The translations under genes were made by a program, and so were the position numbers. From NCBI RefSeq assembly GCF_009389715.1, contig NC_052400.1, forward strand, positions 19,313,674-19,377,673: 64,000 nucleotides of DNA, written 5' to 3'. The notes under the pieces were generated by a model. It had not been told where the DNA came from. It ran no database searches and saw nothing but the letters and a program-made list of their open reading frames with translations. Source of the DNA: Phoenix dactylifera. Lineage: Eukaryota > Streptophyta > Magnoliopsida > Arecales > Arecaceae. Of the stretch, positions 45,450 to 55,914 are shown piece after piece; position 1 is the stretch's first letter, and the number at the start of each line of letters is the position of its first letter.

Positions 45450-45775
45450 ATCTTAGGAGAAAAGAGGGTCTAGCAAGGAGTGATGGTGCCAACATTGAGC
45501 GAATTGATTAGGAAACCAAGGTTCTTTGATAAATTCTATGCCCTACCTTATCAATTAAACGGGTCAAAAATTTAGACCCAAATCTAATCCCTTTTTTTAG
45601 ATATATAATCCAACTCAATGTACAATAAATCAAAATAAGTTAAACCGGTTAAGCATTACCATCCTTAGTTACATGGCAGGATGGACTAAGGAGGGTAGAG
45701 ACCGAAGCGTTTTATTTCACTAATTCACTGTACAGCAGTGGTTACCGTCTTACAAGGCCTTTGTCTTGGAAGAAA
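45310..45775 (+). repeat. Dispersed duplication, copy 1
   Basis: About 465 bp from GGGCCAAGTCAAGTCG to GTGGTTACCGTCTTA match 59,019-59,465 in the same direction at roughly 95% identity by eye. The block includes the right third of the hAT-like element and its right flank. In both copies its left edge is an AT microsatellite. Confidence 0.85.
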
Positions 45776-46249
45776 GGAGAAGGTTAAGATGAATAAGAGG
45801 GAAAAGGGTGGGCGCCTTTTCGAAGTTTGGGTGTGGATTAGGTTGGTGAGTTGGGTTTAATCCAGGCCAGACCGTGCCATGATATACCACATGGTCATTC
45901 TTAAAAAATAATTAACAAAAGACCTTGAACAGACTACTCATCACCAGATAACAGATTGGATCTCCGACCAAACCACTGCTTGTGAAAAAAAGACTGTGCA
46001 CCATTTGAACCAAAATTAAAGTGATATATCCATGATTAAAATTTCTATCATCTTAGTCTTTTAGTCTATTAAAAGAACTATTAATAACTCTTGGAATCAT
46101 GTCAGAATTCTATTCTCTCCCATGGTGCATGTCCAATGCTAATGAAATTGAAAGGAGCAAAAAAAATCTTAGGTTTTCAAGAATTTTAACATATGATGGA
46201 AACATGACCATACTTTATTTGTTCAATCCTTATGATGGAAACTCACCTT
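45776..46249. other. Unassigned spacer
   Basis: AT-rich, no gene or repeat end recognised. Confidence 0.4.
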
Positions 46250-46645
46250 ATAATAATTTAGTACCCCACCCAAAATGGCTAACCGGAAGGTATTATTTGA
46301 ATTTCTTGATCCTGTAAAAATACCTAAGATCTATCCAAATGTCCTCACATACTCTCTCTGTTCAAGCCCGCTAAGGGTTCAAATTCATTCAAATCTAATC
46401 ACAAACACCATAATCAGCTTGTGGTCAGCCCAAATGGATCTATGCTGTAGTATCCCCTATTCCACATAGGTTATGGGCCGGATCTGCTTTGATACCATTT
46501 GTAACAATTTAAGGCCTCGTCCAAAATGGCTAGCCAGAAGGTATTATTTAAATTTTTGATCCTGTATAAGTATCTAAGATCTACCCAGCAAATAACCGAT
46601 GTAGGACTAAACACACGCCTGCACAGGTCCTCACACACCTCGTCT
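46250..46645 (-). mobile_element. TRIM-like LTR element fragment
   Basis: Two related segments (about 46,255-46,360 and 46,501-46,645) share CCAAAATGGCTA, GGAAGGTATTATTT-type words and TAAGATCTA(T/C)CCA. Between them on the minus strand is TGGTATCAAAGC, close to the initiator-Met tRNA primer site used by plant TRIMs. No protein is encoded. It is an incomplete, old copy. Confidence 0.5.
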
Positions 46646-47817
46646 CAGAAAACCAGAAAAAAAAGAAAAAATAAAAAATCAAATAGCTCTCCACATGCAG
46701 ATGTCAGATGCTAAACAAATGAAAAGCCTGCAAGCCTGCCTTAGTTCAGACCTTGACGCCCAAATGAATTATTTGTGTAGAGAAATGGGCCGGGCCACGA
46801 CGGTTTATTGGACAATGGGTTAGCTTTCGGTTTTGCAGCGTGCGGTGATGGGCTTATTGGACCTCGTCTCGGTTCGAATTTGTTTCAAACTACTGAACGC
46901 TGTAACCCGACAACCCTGGGTTATGTTCCACCTTGGGCTTGGTGTGGCCTCACCGAACGAAAAGCTAGACGGCCGTTTGTTTTTCTTCTATTCTTCTCTT
47001 TTCTTTTCTTTTTGTCTCATAACAGCTGTCTGTTTGTTTTTTTTTTTCCGCTAAAAATAGTAATATCATATATAATAGATACAATCAAAAAAATCAAAAA
47101 GCAGTACATCACGGAGTGCACAGGACAACTCCGCCTCTCCCATCCAGAGGTGGTCCACACGCAGTTGTATGGCAGGATGCCATGGCAGCTGCCTACCCAT
47201 CTAATCGGTGTGGGGCCTATGGGCACCAGAGTGCTTGTTAACTCTATCTCATCAGATACTAATAGTGCAAATTTTACCCAATCCATCTAAAGTTGGCTAT
47301 GGATACACATCATGATTTCAAAATCCAAAATTGATCAAGATTGAATACAGACAATAGCAAAACCTACCTCCATCGTGATTCGAATATATTTTACTCTACT
47401 AATTTCCTCCCCATCTTTTTACTTTAATCGCTTTACTCACTCATCCCATGACTCTCATTATCCGTTCGTCCCCTCTCTTTCCAACCAAATCCTAGTCACA
47501 ATGTCACACCCACTCCCAAATATGTTTGCCCCTATCTATGCCCAAGTTTTTATCTACCATATTTTCATTCAATTCTTTTCTCTTTATTTTGTTTTGCTTT
47601 CTATATTGTGATCGTGTATTCTTGCTTTAGTTCTCACAAAACTTTCTTGATACGATTACGAACTCTTACTTCCACTCCCATAGTTCGGAGCTGCTTCAAT
47701 TTATTTTTTTTATCAATTTTTGACTTTCTAAAAAAATCATGTTTTTACTTATTGTGGAAAATTTAATTTGTTGTGTTATATAAAGTACTAAAATGATTTG
47801 TGTTGCCAACAACATTC
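46646..47817. other. Intergenic
   Basis: No gene recognised. 46.8-47.3 kb has a 160-codon frame (46,808-47,290) crossing a pyrimidine-rich tract; it lacks any domain and I do not call it. Confidence 0.4.
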
Positions 47818-48215
47818 GAGCTGAAAAGATCAGACAAACTGGTGGACAGCAAGGTTGGGTGTAGCTATGCTCTGAAAAACAAGAGAGAAACTAAAGATCA
47901 CCAGATTTTGTTCGATAGAAAATCCTCTGATGCCTAAGTTAAATATAAAGTTTTAGAAACAATGGAGATTTGAGAAAGTAAGAATAACAAATTGTAAGCG
48001 AGAGTGTATTATATAGATTGTGGGTCTGCATTCGTTGCTTGGTAAAACAAATGTTCATCTTAACTGCTCGGTAACCATCTATATGTTACGCACATTGTTA
48101 GCCTTAATTGCGCGAGATGTGCATTGGTGGTCCAAGCTACAGTTGTGGTCCGTCTGATTTTTGGCCCCTTAGATGATGCCAAAGATTGAATCCAAAGCAT
48201 ATCAATGAGACGGAT
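47818..48215 (+). repeat. Diverged dispersed repeat, copy 1 (LTR-like)
   Basis: Shares ordered words with 49,298-49,815: GATC(A/G)GACAAACT, CGCCAGATTTTG or CACCAGATTTTG, AGGAAACCTTTCGATG-like sequence, CTTAACTG(C/T)T, GGTAACCA, and a final GATCCAATGCATATCA-like end. Identity is low. It looks like a decayed LTR, but no coding region or matching pair of ends is present. Confidence 0.45.
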
Positions 48216-48692
48216 AGCCACATGGTTCTCAATCGCTGAAGGGAGCTCCCAGATTACCCTTTACCATCTCTTGGAGGCACACCACGCCCCACGATTCGAA
48301 GTACGATCGGACGGTGGTGATCGTCCAATGCTGCTGGATCAAAAAAAAAAGACATTCAAACAGGTGGCGACAAAGTACTGGCGGGGCTCTGCAAGGTGGG
48401 AGGGACCACCGTCCCCACACGTGATGGAATAGTACATCGGCACGGGCGCCGAGTAAGGCGCGGGCCCCGGGGCCTCGGACGGACAAGCGAATGCGATAGC
48501 CGTTGGGCCTCGGATTCGAATATTTGTTCGACTTGACGCCGGTGCCGGTGGACCTCACGCTGGGGAAAAGGCCGGTAGGGCACTGAGAGATGTACGAGAG
48601 ACAGAACAGAGCGAGTGCGAGCTCGCCTGATACCTTTCAGGGTACAGAGAGTTTGTGGCGTGGTCTGTGGGCTGTGCTTTATATCTGCTTTA
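48216..48692. other. GC-rich segment with protein-like minus-strand stretches
   Basis: At 48,340-48,583 the minus strand has two overlapping frames (VPYRPFPQREVHRHRRQVEQ and, shifted, SEAPGPAPYSAPVPMYYS) with GC-rich third positions unlike the surroundings. It may be a decayed exon. I cannot name a family. Confidence 0.3.
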
Positions 48693-48874
48693 CCTGTTTA
48701 TCATTCATGCAGCTCGGCTTGTTTCAAGGAATTTATATTGATAATTTTATACAAAAAATTACACATATATGATGATGGAGGTCTTTGGTGATATCCCCCT
48801 GCGTCCTGTTATCTGATATCAGTATTTGTTGTAGCATACCGGAGGCTAAATTGATTTAGTGTGAAATACATATT
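48693..48874 (+). repeat. 182-bp dispersed duplication, copy 1
   Basis: From CCTGTTTATCATTCATGCAG to GTGTGAAATACATATTA, matched at 51,121-51,299 in the same orientation with about a dozen differences including small indels. Confidence 0.9.
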
Positions 48875-49297
48875 ATAGTGGATGGGAAGAAAAATGCTTC
48901 AAGAGTCGATCTTGATTTGCTAATAAAAGAATCAAAAAAGAACAAAGTTAGCCTTGTACTAAAAGGTAATCCGTATGGCCAGGTGTTATGATGAATTGGT
49001 GCTCTCAATCACGGCTTGGCCATGTATGATGTATCCTACAAAGCCCTTTAATTATACCATATTCCTCATACTATATGGCATTGCATTTTCAGTTTTTCCC
49101 CATGATTACATACTGCAGCTCAGAGAATCAGAGAATCATTTTTTTTTTCATTAATTGAAATGCCACCAAATAGCTACTACGTAGACCAGTTTTTTTTTTT
49201 TTTTAAAGAAAAAAATCAGTGCCTTCCTAAACGGTCTTGCACATTCTTAATATCTTCATTTTTATGGAATTATATTGTTGCTGCTAAAATCCAAGTC
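48875..49297. other. Unassigned spacer
   Basis: AT-rich with poly(T) runs at about 49,140 and 49,191-49,204; nothing recognised. Confidence 0.4.
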
Positions 49298-49815
49298 AAA
49301 GAGATCGGACAAACTTTAAACTGAAGAGACTGCACGAGCTAGTGAATGGCGAGTACCCGACTATGGATGTACTTAGATGAAGAGATATGCTAAGAGTCCA
49401 ACCAAAAAGCAAGAGAAATAACACTAAACGTCGCCAGATTTTGCTGACAGGAAACCTTTCGATGTCTAAGTCAGACAAAAATTTTGAGTAACAGTAGAAA
49501 TTTAAGAGCAGTGAAAGCAAGAGTGTTAGCATGAGACATATGGTCCCTCGAGTGTAGATTGTATAGAGTGAGGGTCGGTGCCCATTATTGAGTAAGGCGG
49601 ACATGTGCCTTAACTGTTTAGTAACCACCCCCACATTATGCACGTCACTGGGCTTTACTACGCGGGAAGTCCATCCCACAAGCTTCAACATACAAAGAAA
49701 CATACGTTTAGGAGCCGAGTTGTAACTGTCACCCATTGGAAGAGTTTTAAATGGCTTTATGGTGAGATGCCATTTGTTGGTTTTATCACGTCGGATCCAA
49801 TGCATATCACATATA
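49298..49815 (+). repeat. Diverged dispersed repeat, copy 2 (LTR-like)
   Basis: Counterpart of 47,818-48,215, somewhat longer. The 181-codon minus-strand frame across it (49,296-49,841) has no recognisable domain and is not called. Confidence 0.45.
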
Positions 49816-49987
49816 TTTATGGTAATCCTTTGCCCTTGCATTAATCATATGTTTACATAATAACTGCAGTTGATGTATCGTGTGTGAGCCTAGCATAAGA
49901 TGGTTTATGGCAATTATGGCCCAATGATAGTATATATTGCATCCTTGTTTTCAAAAATCATATACTAATAAAATTATAAGTGTTATG

Positions 49988-50425
49988 TGTAACAACCCAG
50001 GACCTCACCTAGAAAGCTAATTAAAAGGTGTTATATAGGTTCTTTGACCCTAAACAAGTACTCAAGATTCATCCAACATATAGCAGATATGGGACTACAA
50101 ACACACCCGCTTGAGTCTTCACATACTTCTCCATTTAAGCTCTCTCGTTAGGCTAAATGTCCAAATCAATTTAAATCTAATCTCAAGTACCACGATCGGT
50201 CCATGGTTGGCCCCAATGGACCCATATTGCGGTGTTCCTCTAATCTATATAGGCAATGAGCCGGGTTCACTCTGATATTATTTATAATAATCTAGGATTT
50301 CATCCAAAAAAGCTAGACAAAAAATATTATTCGAATTTTTTGACTTTGTACAAGTACATAAGATCTACCCAGTGCATAATTGATATGGGACTAAATATAC
50401 GCTCGTATGGATCCTTACACCATGA
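49988..50425 (-). mobile_element. TRIM-like LTR element fragment
   Basis: Starts TGTAACAACCCAGGACCTCA (49,988), with a related segment at about 50,280-50,425 (TAATAATCTAGGATTTCATC; TAAGATCTACCCA). The internal segment carries CACTCTGATATTA, a decayed minus-strand Met-tRNA primer-site-like motif, and GGGCTAAATG/CCGGGTT words as in the 46.3-kb copy. It is non-coding, old and incomplete. Confidence 0.5.
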
Positions 50426-51082
50426 ATATGGAATTGAACACTATACTTAATGGCACGGGTTAACCTAGTCAAACAATGGTTTGGTTGCCCTTTATTAGTG
50501 TTTTTCTTTATGGACTGAAGCCATATGTATTTGGTTGAAGAAATTATATGAACAAGCTCCGTCAATGCAAGAAAAGTTAGTAATTAAAATACGCATTCAT
50601 AACTTGGCTCAAATTTCTATCTTGTTATGGCATGACTAGGTTTACAAGACATGATCCAGCCATAGATCTAAGTCGTGGGTGCAAAGAGCTTGATTTATTG
50701 CAAATATCCAATTTCAAGAAACTTTCATTTACCTCGGTCATCTTAATCAAAATGAGCCAGAAAAGAAGTCAATATGGTTGAACTCAACAGCCATCACAAA
50801 TTCACCTTTCAATGCAAAGCAACGATAACATTTGATTGGTCTTAGTTCCTGTGCTATCTTTCCCCTCTCAATATCTCCTAGTAGTTCTGTTTATATGTTA
50901 AAAATTGATATATTTCAATCAAAAAAAGGTTAGAAGTTAATACACAATTAGAAGAAACAAAAATGACAAATTAAAATCAAGTCTCAAACTAAGTTCAACT
51001 TAGGCTGGCAAGATGAGCAATCAATACTTGCTATATCCAAAATCAAATCCAAAAAAGACTGACAAGGAATACAAGAGTGATG
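50426..51082. other. Unassigned spacer
   Basis: No gene or repeat end recognised. Confidence 0.4.
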
Positions 51083-51118
51083 ATTGATTAGAAAGAGATA
51101 AGGATGACAGAGACGGCC
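51083..51118 (+). repeat. 36-bp perfect repeat of 59,776-59,811
   Basis: ATTGATTAGAAAGAGATAAG followed by GATGACAGAGACGGCC is identical at both places. Here it joins, within 2 bases, the copy of the 48.7-kb block. Confidence 0.9.
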
Positions 51119-51120
51119 TG

Positions 51121-51299
51121 CCTGTTTATCATTCATGCAGCTCGGCTTGTTTCAAGGAATTTATATTGATAATTTTATCCAAAAATTTACACGTACATGA
51201 TGATGGAGGTCTTTGGTGATATCCCCCTGCGTCTTGTTATCATCAGTATTTGTTGTAGCATCCCAGAGGCTAAATTGATTTAGTGTGAAATACATATTA
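51121..51299 (+). repeat. 182-bp dispersed duplication, copy 2
   Basis: Counterpart of 48,693-48,874. It ends where the complex microsatellite starts. Confidence 0.9.
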
Positions 51300-51406
51300 A
51301 CGCACGCACGCACGCGCGCGCGCGCGCACATACATATAGATGTATATACATATAGATATATGTATATTTATAGATAGATATATGTATGTATATATACGTA
51401 CATATA

Positions 51407-51451
<45 letters not shown>

Positions 51452-51604
51452 ATGTATGTATGTATGTATGTATGTATGTATGTATGTACGTACGTATGTA
51501 TGTATGTACGTACGTACGTACGTATGTATGTATGTATGTATCTAATATATGTATATGTATACATACACACACATATCTATATATATATATATATATATAT
51601 ATAA
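51300..51604. repeat. Complex compound microsatellite
   Basis: A run of different simple repeats: (CGCA)n, (CG)n, TATA/CATA-rich, (AT)n at 51,411-51,446, (GTAT)n, (GTAC)n, and (AT)n again at about 51,577-51,602. Tyr/Ile/Thr-His open frames on both strands are artefacts of the repeat. Confidence 0.95.
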
Positions 51605-51738
51605 CGGAGAGAGAAAGAAAGAGAGGGAGAGAGTATTAATTGAGGGGTTGAGAGGATGAGTTAATGTGAGATTGCAAAAAAATATAAAATATTCTTACGA
51701 GTTATAAAAAGTAAGCGTATTTTTTGTCTTAGAAAAAA

Positions 51739-51785
51739 TGGGTAGATTGATAACCTACCATAACAGAGAGTAGGTTATCAATCCC
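51739..51785. other. Near-perfect hairpin abutting the MITE
   Basis: GATTGATAACCTAC (51,745-51,758) and GTAGGTTATCAATC (51,770-51,783) are perfect 14-bp inverted repeats with an 11-base loop, extended by GGG/CCC across a 2-base bulge. It lies a few bases left of the MITE end at 51,790. Confidence 0.8.
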
Positions 51786-51808
51786 CATAGGGCGTTTGGT
51801 ATGGGGTG

Positions 51809-52775
51809 TGTTGGGGGAAAAAATAGACCACCCCACACGTACAATTAAAGCACCCAAATCTGACAACAAGCCTGAGCTCATCATGCAGGCCGAGCCGAGC
51901 TCATCATGCAGGCCGAGCTCAGAAAGCCGAGCCGAGCTCATGCAAGCCGAGCTCAGAAGGCTGCCGAGCTCATCATGCAGGCCGGGCTCATCATGCAGGC
52001 CGAGCTCAGAAGGCCGAAATCAGAAGGCTGCCGAGCTCGGAAGGCCGAGCTCAGCAGGCTGAGACCAGAAGGCTGCCGAGCTCAGAAGGCCGAGCTCAGC
52101 GGGCCGAGACCAGAAGGCCGAGCACAGCAGGCCGAGCACAGAAGGCTAAGACCAGCAGGACGAGACCAGAAGGCTGAGCTGACCTCAGAAGGCCGGCCTC
52201 GTCATCTATATGCTGCGGACATGCCCTGCAGCAGCCTTACCGCACCATGTTTTACTTGCCGGCCACGCCACGACATATTAATCAGGAACCATACTCTGCT
52301 ACGACTGTCAACGCCTCATCATTCCCAAGAATGTACTGCACTGTGCGCCTCAAGCAAGCTCTGGCTGCACGCCATCTCCTTCCATGATGGGAACGGGCCA
52401 TCCACGGCAACTCATTACTTCCACGCCCACGTCCAATCGTGACGGTAACCCATTAATTCGCCCAGTCACATCACAGGTAACCCTGCCACTCTCCCTATAA
52501 AAGGGGAGCTTCTCCCTCTAAAAAGGGGGCTGGAGGCTTCTTCCTCCCAAGGGGATTTTTCGGACTTCACATACAGTCCCTCTCTCTTCTCCAAAATTAA
52601 GCCCCCCTCTGACTTAGGCATCGGAGGGCCGGCGCCGGAAAAGCCAGGCCACCGGCTTCTTGCAGGCCCCCCACGGAGGACGCCGCCCGCCGACGGATCG
52701 CCGCCCGCCAGTTTTCGCCGGAGCTCCTCCTCCTCCTCGTTTCGCGGCCGCCCCCGGGTCCAATTTCCAGCAACA
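51809..52775 (+). repeat. 5' LTR of the young element
   Basis: Its first third is built of CATCATGCAGGCCGAGCTCA-type units. The last third is typical promoter/leader sequence, with a TATA-like CCCTATAAAAGGGG near 52,492. Confidence 0.85.
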
Positions 52776-53149
52776 GTTGGCGCTAGAGGAAGGGACCGAG
52801 TTGTGGCCATGAAACTAAGGAGCAGAGGAGTCTCTGATACCTCCCGGCATCATGCTCTAATCAGTGGAAAGGTCTGTGCCTTATAATGAGGAGGTTGATG
52901 ACCCAAAGATTGATTCATAGATTGATTTTGATGATCACAAAACCTTGAAGTATAGATACTAATGTTTATGTTGCAAGGAGAAAGATATTTATGTTGCAAG
53001 GAACATAGCAAGTTGGAAGAACACAAGAAGGCCTCTAAAAGCACTCAAGAAAAGTTGGAAGAAAGCTACAAGTTATTGGCCCAAGTCTCAAGTTCAAAAG
53101 ATTCAAATTGGAGGAGCAAATTCAAGGAAAATTTAAAAGAATAGTCTTC

Positions 53150-53914
53150 GAGTCGACTCCTGAGGAATTCGAGTCGACTCCAATGCTTGGCGAGTCAACT
53201 CGAGAGTAGAACGAGTCGACTCCAGGGTGTAAAAGGCAGAAAAGTCAGAGAGGGATTTTCGACCCTGAGATTCGAGTCGACTCCTGAGGAATGCGAGTCG
53301 ACTCCAATGGTTGTTAGGTCGACTCCAAAGAAAGCAAGAGTCGACTCTCAGCGGAACACAAGGAAAAAGTCAGAGAGCATTTTTGGGACTCTGAGATTCG
53401 AGTCGACTCCCGTATTGCACGAGTCGACTCCGAGACTCCGCGACCATCAACAGACAGAAAACCAAGTTACTGCCTCTGAGATTCGAGTCGACTCCCAGAC
53501 AGCTCGAGTCGACTCCAAGGCAGCGCTACACCAAGATGGCAGAAGGCTGTGTTTCGCAAACTGAGAGCCGAGTCGACTCCAAGGAAGTTCGAGTCGACTC
53601 CAAGACTGGACGAGCTAAAAGACAGAGGATCGGGAGTTCGGGCTCTGAGATTCGAGTCGACTCCCAGGACAGTCGAGTCGACTCGAGAGGACAAAATTCA
53701 AAATTGGATCCACGGACTTCAGTGGATGAGCCGACTCCGAAATTGCCAAGTCAGCTCCAGAAGTTGGCGAGTCGACTCCAGGTTAAGACGAGTCGACTCC
53801 CAGTCGAGGCAAGCACATTAATTCAAATTTGGAACAGTGGCCGAGTCGTCTCCGGTAAAACACGAGCCGACTCCTGCAACAGGCGAGCCGACTCCTGATC
53901 GCGCGAGTCGACTC
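53150..53914. repeat. Array of the palindrome GAGTCGACTC
   Basis: About 17 exact copies and several one-base variants of the self-complementary 10-mer GAGTCGACTC (usually CGAGTCGACTCC) are spread over 765 bp at irregular spacing. They often come in pairs after the phrase CTCTGAGATTC. Open frames rich in ESTP/RVDS come from this array. Confidence 0.9.
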
Positions 53915-54411
53915 CGATCCCAACGGTAACATTGTCAGGAAATGCAGACTGTGTCCAACGGCTCCTTTTCTTGTCTCTAACGGCTATATTCTTGTTTCCA
54001 CGCCATCTAAAGCTATAAAAACAAAAAGAGAGCTAGGGGAGAACTCATGGAAGTGGGAGAGAACTTTTAGGGAAGAGATTCCAAACAGATTACAAGGGAA
54101 ATCTCCCAAAAGCACAAAAGGGCCATTCAAAGTGAAATAGAGGGAAGAAGAGCATCCAAGTGAATCCCAAAGCTTCCTCTCCATCCGTGTGCTGCCTCAG
54201 TGATCCTCCACTTCGTGCCAAATCAGAAGAGGGTCAAGTAAAGAAGAAGTCGAGCTCCTTCATCTTCCAAACTCGTTTGAGGACTTCACTTTACTCTATT
54301 TGCTTATAGTGTTATATTTGCTTGTTTAAGAAGCTTTGATTTATCTTAAACTTTGTTATAATATCTTGTAACTTGATTCAATCACGGGATTGAATCAAGG
54401 GGTAAAGGTTT

Positions 54412-54720
54412 GTTGGTGAGCCAAAGGGAAAACCAACGGTGTAAGGTTTGTTGGTGAGCCAAAGGGAAAACCAACGGTGTAAGGTTTGTTGGTGAGCCAA
54501 AGGGAAAACCAACGGAGATAGGTTTGTTGGTGAGCCAAAGGGGAAAACCAACGGAGATAGGTTTGTTGGTGAGCCGAGGGTAAAACCAACGTGTAAGGGT
54601 TTGATTGTGAGCCCGGGAAAACAATCGGGGTTGGTTCTAGTCGGTGAGCCTGGGAAAACCGACCGAGTTCGTTGTGCGCTCGTAAAACAACAAGTTGGGT
54701 TGTGAGCTTGTAAAACAACC
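54412..54720 (+). repeat. Tandem hairpin array with changing but paired stems
   Basis: Nine units: stem GTTGGT/ACCAAC at 54,412, 54,450, 54,488, 54,526 and 54,565; GATTGT/ACAATC at 54,603; GTCGGT/ACCGAC at 54,640; GTTGT/ACAAC at 54,671; GGTTGT/ACAACC at 54,698. Loops are 11-15 bases, mostly GAGCC(N)GGGAAA-like. The first five units repeat at 38-39 bp; later ones are about 27-38 bp apart. All stems are fully Watson-Crick despite sequence change. Confidence 0.85.
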
Positions 54721-55148
54721 GGCTGTAATCGGTAGGATTATAGTGAAATTCCCAAGAGGTCTTGGGGAGTGGATGTAGGTGCTGGGGTGCACCGAACCAC
54801 TATATTTTTGTTGTGTTTGTGATGCTCTTTGTTGACTGACCTCCTCACTCACTTACTTAGATATTAAGCTTGCTTAACTCTTCTTCGTGCATCCTTTAGT
54901 TGCAAGCATAATCAATTTACTCAATCATTAAATTGAATAGCATACTAGGGCAAAATTAGACTAATCTTTTATTGAACCCACTGCTTAATAGTTGATTAGA
55001 TTAGAATCATACTCTTGCTAAGGTTAAGCTTCACTAAGCATCCATACAACTTAGCATAATTAATCTAAAAGATTAGAAGTAGTTTAAAAGGTTTTAAAAG
55101 ACCCAATTCACCCCCCCCTCTTGGGTTGTCACCTTGGGCAACAAAGGT

Positions 55149-55730
55149 GTAAACCTTTCCTCCAGAGGGCCCTTTTGTGGGGCAAAACCGTGAAGGGGGG
55201 GCGGCAGCCGCTGGGCCGGTTCACCCGATCCCTGGAGCGGGCCCTGATGGGGACAAAACCGTGCGGGGGGGCAGCAGCCGCTGGGCCGGTTCACCCGATC
55301 CCCAAAGCGGACAATACCTCTAGAAGGGACGTGGATGCTTTCCCTGCTCGGCCGGTGTGCGGGCTGGTGTCGGGGTGCAAATCCCGCAACAGTTGGCGCT
55401 AGAGGAAGGGCCCGAGTTGCGGCCATGAAACTAAGGAGCAGAGGAGTCTTTAACGCCTCTCAGCATCATGCTCCAAGCCCCGGGCGCTCAGTCCAGAATC
55501 CACCACCAAGACCTCCGGCAGATCAAACTCCACAAGTCCAACCCGAGCACTTCGACGCGCTAGTGCAACAAGTCCAAGCGCTAGCCATTGCAGCCCAAAG
55601 CCTGCAACAAGTGGAGGCTCCTCCTGTGCCGCCTCCACGGGTTCATGTTAAGCAGAGGAAGAAACTCTCTCCCGAGCCATCTCGAATCAGGCATGGCTCC
55701 CGCTACAACGACGTACGTGGGGGCAACTAG
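55149..55730 (+). mobile_element. Second LTR end, primer site and gag-like leader
   Basis: 55,391-55,460 repeats the junction seen after the 5' LTR (CAACAGTTGGCGCTAGAGG, then a leader with ATGAAACTAAGGAGCAGAGG) but follows a different LTR end (GTGCAAATCCCGCAACA). Upstream, two copies of a ~75-bp unit (GCAGCCGCTGGGCCGGTTCA) lie at about 55,170-55,310. From ATG 55,424 about 100 codons rich in Pro/Gln/Ala resemble a gag N-terminus. It belongs to a related element and shows the interior is chimeric. Confidence 0.6.
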
Positions 55731-55914
55731 TGAGAAGTAGTAGCCCAAGTCTCACATCAACGAGTTGGAGGGAAAGAGAAATAAAAGCTGAGGTCTGGAG
55801 AAGGAGAGTTATGTACTCCCTCCTCATGGGTGTAAGTCCTTATGACGGCGCTCGTGACGTTGCTCTCCTTCAGAGCGTCGCCATCACCGAAGCCCCGGCC
55901 GTGCACAGAGAGCC

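Larger units (their letters stand above)
52866..55143 (+). mobile_element. Copia-type (SIRE-like) LTR nested inside, apparently solo
   Basis: The segment opens with TTGATGACCC and TTTTGATGATCACAAAACC, and closes with CCCAATTCACCCCCCCCTCT, words typical of long Copia LTRs. It has no coding region. AAGGT flanks it at 52,869-52,873 and 55,144-55,148, a possible target duplication, but the left end is not a clean TG and boundaries are uncertain by tens of bases. It contains the GAGTCGACTC array and the hairpin array. Confidence 0.65.

Noticed and set aside
51280-51639. Tyr/Ile/His-Thr-rich open frames on both strands
   Set aside because: They are translations of AT, GTAT and GTAC microsatellites.
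53150-53914. CRISPR-like array
   Set aside because: The repeat is only 10 bp and palindromic, spacing is irregular, the host is a plant, and it lies within an LTR.
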